This document shows positions 5,755 through 7,411 of a stretch of DNA of 7,411 bases, one piece after another. Each line of letters begins with the position of its first letter. Positions within the stretch are counted from its first letter, which is position 1. Source of the stretch: Lentisphaerota bacterium (lineage in GTDB: Bacteria; Verrucomicrobiota; Lentisphaeria; Oligosphaerales; Oligosphaeraceae); NCBI GenBank assembly GCA_012800625.1, contig JAAZIY010000254.1, positions 1-7,411 of the forward strand, written 5' to 3'. Below the pieces are notes generated by a model. It was given only the letters and a program-made list of their open reading frames with translations. It had not been told where the DNA came from and searched no databases. The position numbers were made by a program, and so were the translations under genes.

Positions 5755-6777
5755 CTATTTCCACACTACTTTGCGGTAGGGTACCCACTGCCCCTCTTTC
5801 AGTCCGGGGACCAGTTCTTTTTGCAAGGTCACCTTCTGTTCATGCAGTAGTAGGCGCACAATTTCATAGACCATCATATCCTTTTGCGGCGACATGGTTT
5901 CGGGCCAGAGCGCAGCGCTGGCGTCCTTCAGGTCTTGAATGCCGCAATCTTTTTCTTGCAATGCGTTCACCATTGCCTGGTAACCCTCTGCAAAGGGAAA
6001 TATATTGGCCACCGGCAGCTTGCCTTCACGTATGGGTTTGACTTCAAAGCCCTGCGCTGTAAAGCGCATCAGGCTGCGAATCGGGGCTGGCATGATTGCT
6101 TCCATACCCTCTGGAAATGCCAGGGCGCAGGTGCTTAGCCAGGTTGCCTTGGCGCTGCGCGCTATCATCAGCGGCTGATTAAAGCGCCAGGCGTAAACGC
6201 AATCCGGCGAGTCGGCATGCAAGAGCAGTCCGACCACCTCTTTGGGCAGACGCTGAGCGCTGGCTTGCAGAGAGGCGAATATATCCGCTTTGCTTTTATG
6301 AATATGGTCTAAAAGCATACAGAACAACTGTGATGCATGTATGGTGCCCGAGCCGTCGGGCAGATGTGCCATGCCGGGGATGATGTCGCTAGTAAAGGTG
6401 TCGAATTTGTAATTATTCTGCTGCAGTTCGGTGATAATGGCGGCGGTTTTCTGTGTGTCTCCATACATGCCAGTATGTCCGTTGAGCACCAGCGCCAGGT
6501 TTTCATCCGGGTTTACGAAGGGGTGTGCGCATTCTACACCGCCAAAGCCTTTGCTGCGGCTATGAATGATGCCACAGGTACCCGGCAGCTTGGCTGCGTC
6601 GGTTTCAGCGAGCAGGTCAGCCAGGCATCCGACCACTTTGCGATAATGCAGTTGTCCCTCATGTATGGTTGCTATGCCGGTAAAATATCCGCCGGCCAGG
6701 CCTTCTTGGGCATCGAGCAAGTCGAGCAAAATCGGCACGGCGGGTTGGTCTCCAATATAGGCGGCCAGATTACACAT
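5755..6777 (-). CDS. Stand-alone class II glutamine amidotransferase
   Basis: A 340-residue protein starting Met-Cys. Class II (Ntn-type) glutaminases use Cys2 as nucleophile after Met removal to release ammonia from glutamine. Other glutaminase landmarks, compared with the N-terminal domain of GlmS, are HSR (72-74, GlmS HTR), AHPF (84-87), LNG (98-100, GlmS NG oxyanion pair) and possibly Asp131 for glutamine binding. There is no C-terminal SIS sugar-isomerase domain, so it is not glucosamine-6-phosphate synthase itself. Residues 140-340 match no domain I recognise. The acceptor of the ammonia is unknown. The start is fixed by Cys2 and an AAGGAG sequence 5 nt upstream; the in-frame start at 6819 would bury the cysteine. 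It lies 95 bp downstream of the small membrane-protein gene on the same strand, possibly one transcript. Confidence 0.85.
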   Translation of the reverse strand: MCNLAAYIGDQPAVPILLDLLDAQEGLAGGYFTGIATIHEGQLHYRKVVGCLADLLAETDAAKLPGTCGIIHSRSKGFGGVECAHPFVNPDENLALVLNGHTGMYGDTQKTAAIITELQQNNYKFDTFTSDIIPGMAHLPDGSGTIHASQLFCMLLDHIHKSKADIFASLQASAQRLPKEVVGLLLHADSPDCVYAWRFNQPLMIARSAKATWLSTCALAFPEGMEAIMPAPIRSLMRFTAQGFEVKPIREGKLPVANIFPFAEGYQAMVNALQEKDCGIQDLKDASAALWPETMSPQKDMMVYEIVRLLLHEQKVTLQKELVPGLKEGQWVPYRKVVWK

Positions 6778-6782
6778 ATTAA

Positions 6783-6788
6783 CTCCTT
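6783..6788 (-). promoter_or_regulatory. Strong ribosome binding site of the amidotransferase
   Basis: On the minus strand AAGGAG lies 5 nt before ATG 6777. It decides the start that places the nucleophilic cysteine at position 2. Confidence 0.85.
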
Positions 6789-6800
6789 TTATTTTGATTT

Positions 6801-6823
6801 TAGCGTAGTCCCTGTCCAAAAAG
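6801..6823 (-). repeat. Dispersed core repeat, copy D
   Basis: On the minus strand this begins CTTTTTGGACAGGGACTA and continues CGCTA. The first 10 bases match copies A-C and the rest is diverged. TAAAAT (6802-6797) follows TTGGAC by 11 bp, the same spacing as TACAAT in copy B. CCCTGT (6810-6815) and ACAGGG (6828-6833) can pair across part of it as a 6-bp stem with a 12-nt loop. It is directly upstream of the amidotransferase start and may contain or overlap its promoter. Confidence 0.5.
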
Positions 6824-6872
6824 CTTTACAGGGTCAGATTTGATTGTTTCATGCCTGATTGAGATAGCGCGC

Positions 6873-7229
6873 TCAGTTCCAATAGCTGGGTTGGTAGAAT
6901 CGCACTTTTTTCACTCGCCGGCTGACCAGGATCACCTTTGCGGTTTGTGTGTGTGAGCGCAGCCCGGTGACATATTCCTCATTGCCGTAATTTTTGACAA
7001 TGGTTTCGGTGAGGGGGATGGCGGCAACCAGCTCCTCGTCTAAATCAAGCATATCAATGAAGTCAGCCGCATACCAGGCTTGCTGCAGGGCTCCTCCTGT
7101 GCCTAGCGTCCTGCTCTTGTATTCGTAGTGGGTTTTCTCGGTTCCTAAAACGAGCACTAAAACAACAAACAACAACACTAAGAAGCTCAGTGTTTGCTTG
7201 CTGCGTTTAGGCCAGGAGTTAAAATCCAT
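6873..7229 (-). CDS. Small single-span membrane protein, unknown function
   Basis: A predicted 118-residue protein. Residues 1-11 are short and basic (Lys8, Arg9, Lys11). Residues 12-29 form one strongly hydrophobic helix (SFLVLLFVVLVLVLG core). About 88 mostly polar residues follow, ending in Gln-Pro-Ser-Tyr-Trp-Asn. This suggests an inner-membrane anchor with an exported C-terminal domain, or an uncleaved signal; there is no lipobox. I recognise no family. The start at 7229 is the only ATG in a sensible place, but its ribosome binding site is weak (CTGG). The frame stays open upstream to a TTG at 7367, so a longer N-terminus cannot be excluded. The amidotransferase follows on the same strand, but a shared role is not evident. 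Confidence 0.6.
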   Translation of the reverse strand: MDFNSWPKRSKQTLSFLVLLFVVLVLVLGTEKTHYEYKSRTLGTGGALQQAWYAADFIDMLDLDEELVAAIPLTETIVKNYGNEEYVTGLRSHTQTAKVILVSRRVKKVRFYQPSYWN

Positions 7230-7347
7230 GCCAGCGAACGTATCCGGTTTTTTTGTGGTTGCAGCATGTGGCCTTGCTATTTTTGGGTCTTCACTAGAAT
7301 CTGTGGGTGATTTTAGCAGTTTCAACAAACATCCCAGTGGGTAGAGC

Positions 7348-7368
7348 TTTGGGGGCTCTGCCCCCAAA
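7348..7368. repeat. Strong GC hairpin followed by a T-run
   Basis: TTTGGGGGC and GCCCCCAAA form a perfect 9-bp stem with the loop TCT. AACCCCCGGGA and then seven T bases follow (7378-7384, plus strand). On the plus strand this could act as a terminator, but the T-run begins about 9 bp after the stem and no plus-strand gene precedes it. A dispersed extragenic palindrome is the more likely reading. The 180 bp from 7230 to the window end hold no other feature I can support. Confidence 0.5.
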
Positions 7369-7411
7369 CCCCCGGGATTTTTTTAGGCATTGGCACTCCC
7401 GGACAATGGCC

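Noticed and set aside
7230..7367. Extension of the small membrane protein to a TTG start at 7367
   Set aside because: The TTG lies inside a GC hairpin, has no ribosome binding site, and would place about 46 low-complexity residues before the membrane helix. A shorter non-ATG extension cannot be fully excluded.
1..7411. A defence system, toxin-antitoxin pair or biosynthetic cluster
   Set aside because: The recognised genes are mainly housekeeping or generic enzymes; no nuclease, toxin, antitoxin, transposase or synthase core is present. The amidotransferase and kinase-like protein are on opposite strands with convergent ends, so they do not form an operon.

Overview
The window is a compact stretch of bacterial housekeeping genes, moderately GC-rich by eye. 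Its intergenic gaps are unusually full of short repeats. No transposase, tRNA, rRNA, CRISPR array or prophage gene is visible. The lineage cannot be fixed from one window. The enolase has a Bacteroidota/PVC-like active-site loop, the aconitase is the roughly 650-residue 'Aquifex type', and there is a stand-alone Ser/Thr kinase-fold protein. Together with REP-like hairpins and 9-10 bp intergenic arrays, this fits an environmental Gram-negative bacterium. A member of the PVC group (for example Lentisphaerota) is my low-confidence guess.

Layout, left to right. Positions 1-260 hold no gene but are dense in hairpins and a 9-bp tandem array. Enolase (261-1535, minus) follows. A 305-bp divergent intergenic region then leads to a calcineurin-like metallophosphoesterase (1841-2584, plus). 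A short 10-bp-period array and a dispersed core repeat precede aconitase (2722-4674, plus). A kinase-fold protein with degenerate ATP-binding residues (4743-5549, plus) lies 68 bp downstream of aconitase and is probably co-transcribed with it. A convergent gap (5550-5754) holds a long 10-bp tandem array. A stand-alone class II glutamine amidotransferase (5755-6777, minus) and a small single-span membrane protein (6873-7229, minus) follow. The right edge has a strong hairpin followed by a T-run.

Function. Enolase and aconitase are central carbon metabolism (glycolysis and TCA cycle). The phosphoesterase, kinase-like protein and amidotransferase look like signalling or accessory enzymes with unknown substrates. 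Nothing ties all the genes into one pathway.

The most distinctive signal is between the genes. A core of about 23 bp, beginning CTTTTTGGAC, recurs in five gaps. Three copies lie close to tandem arrays whose units share the TTCGTGTG / TTAGTGTG theme. The second notable point is the kinase-like protein: it keeps the catalytic-loop Asp, Lys and Asn but appears to lack the beta-3 Lys, the alpha-C Glu and the regular glycine loop.
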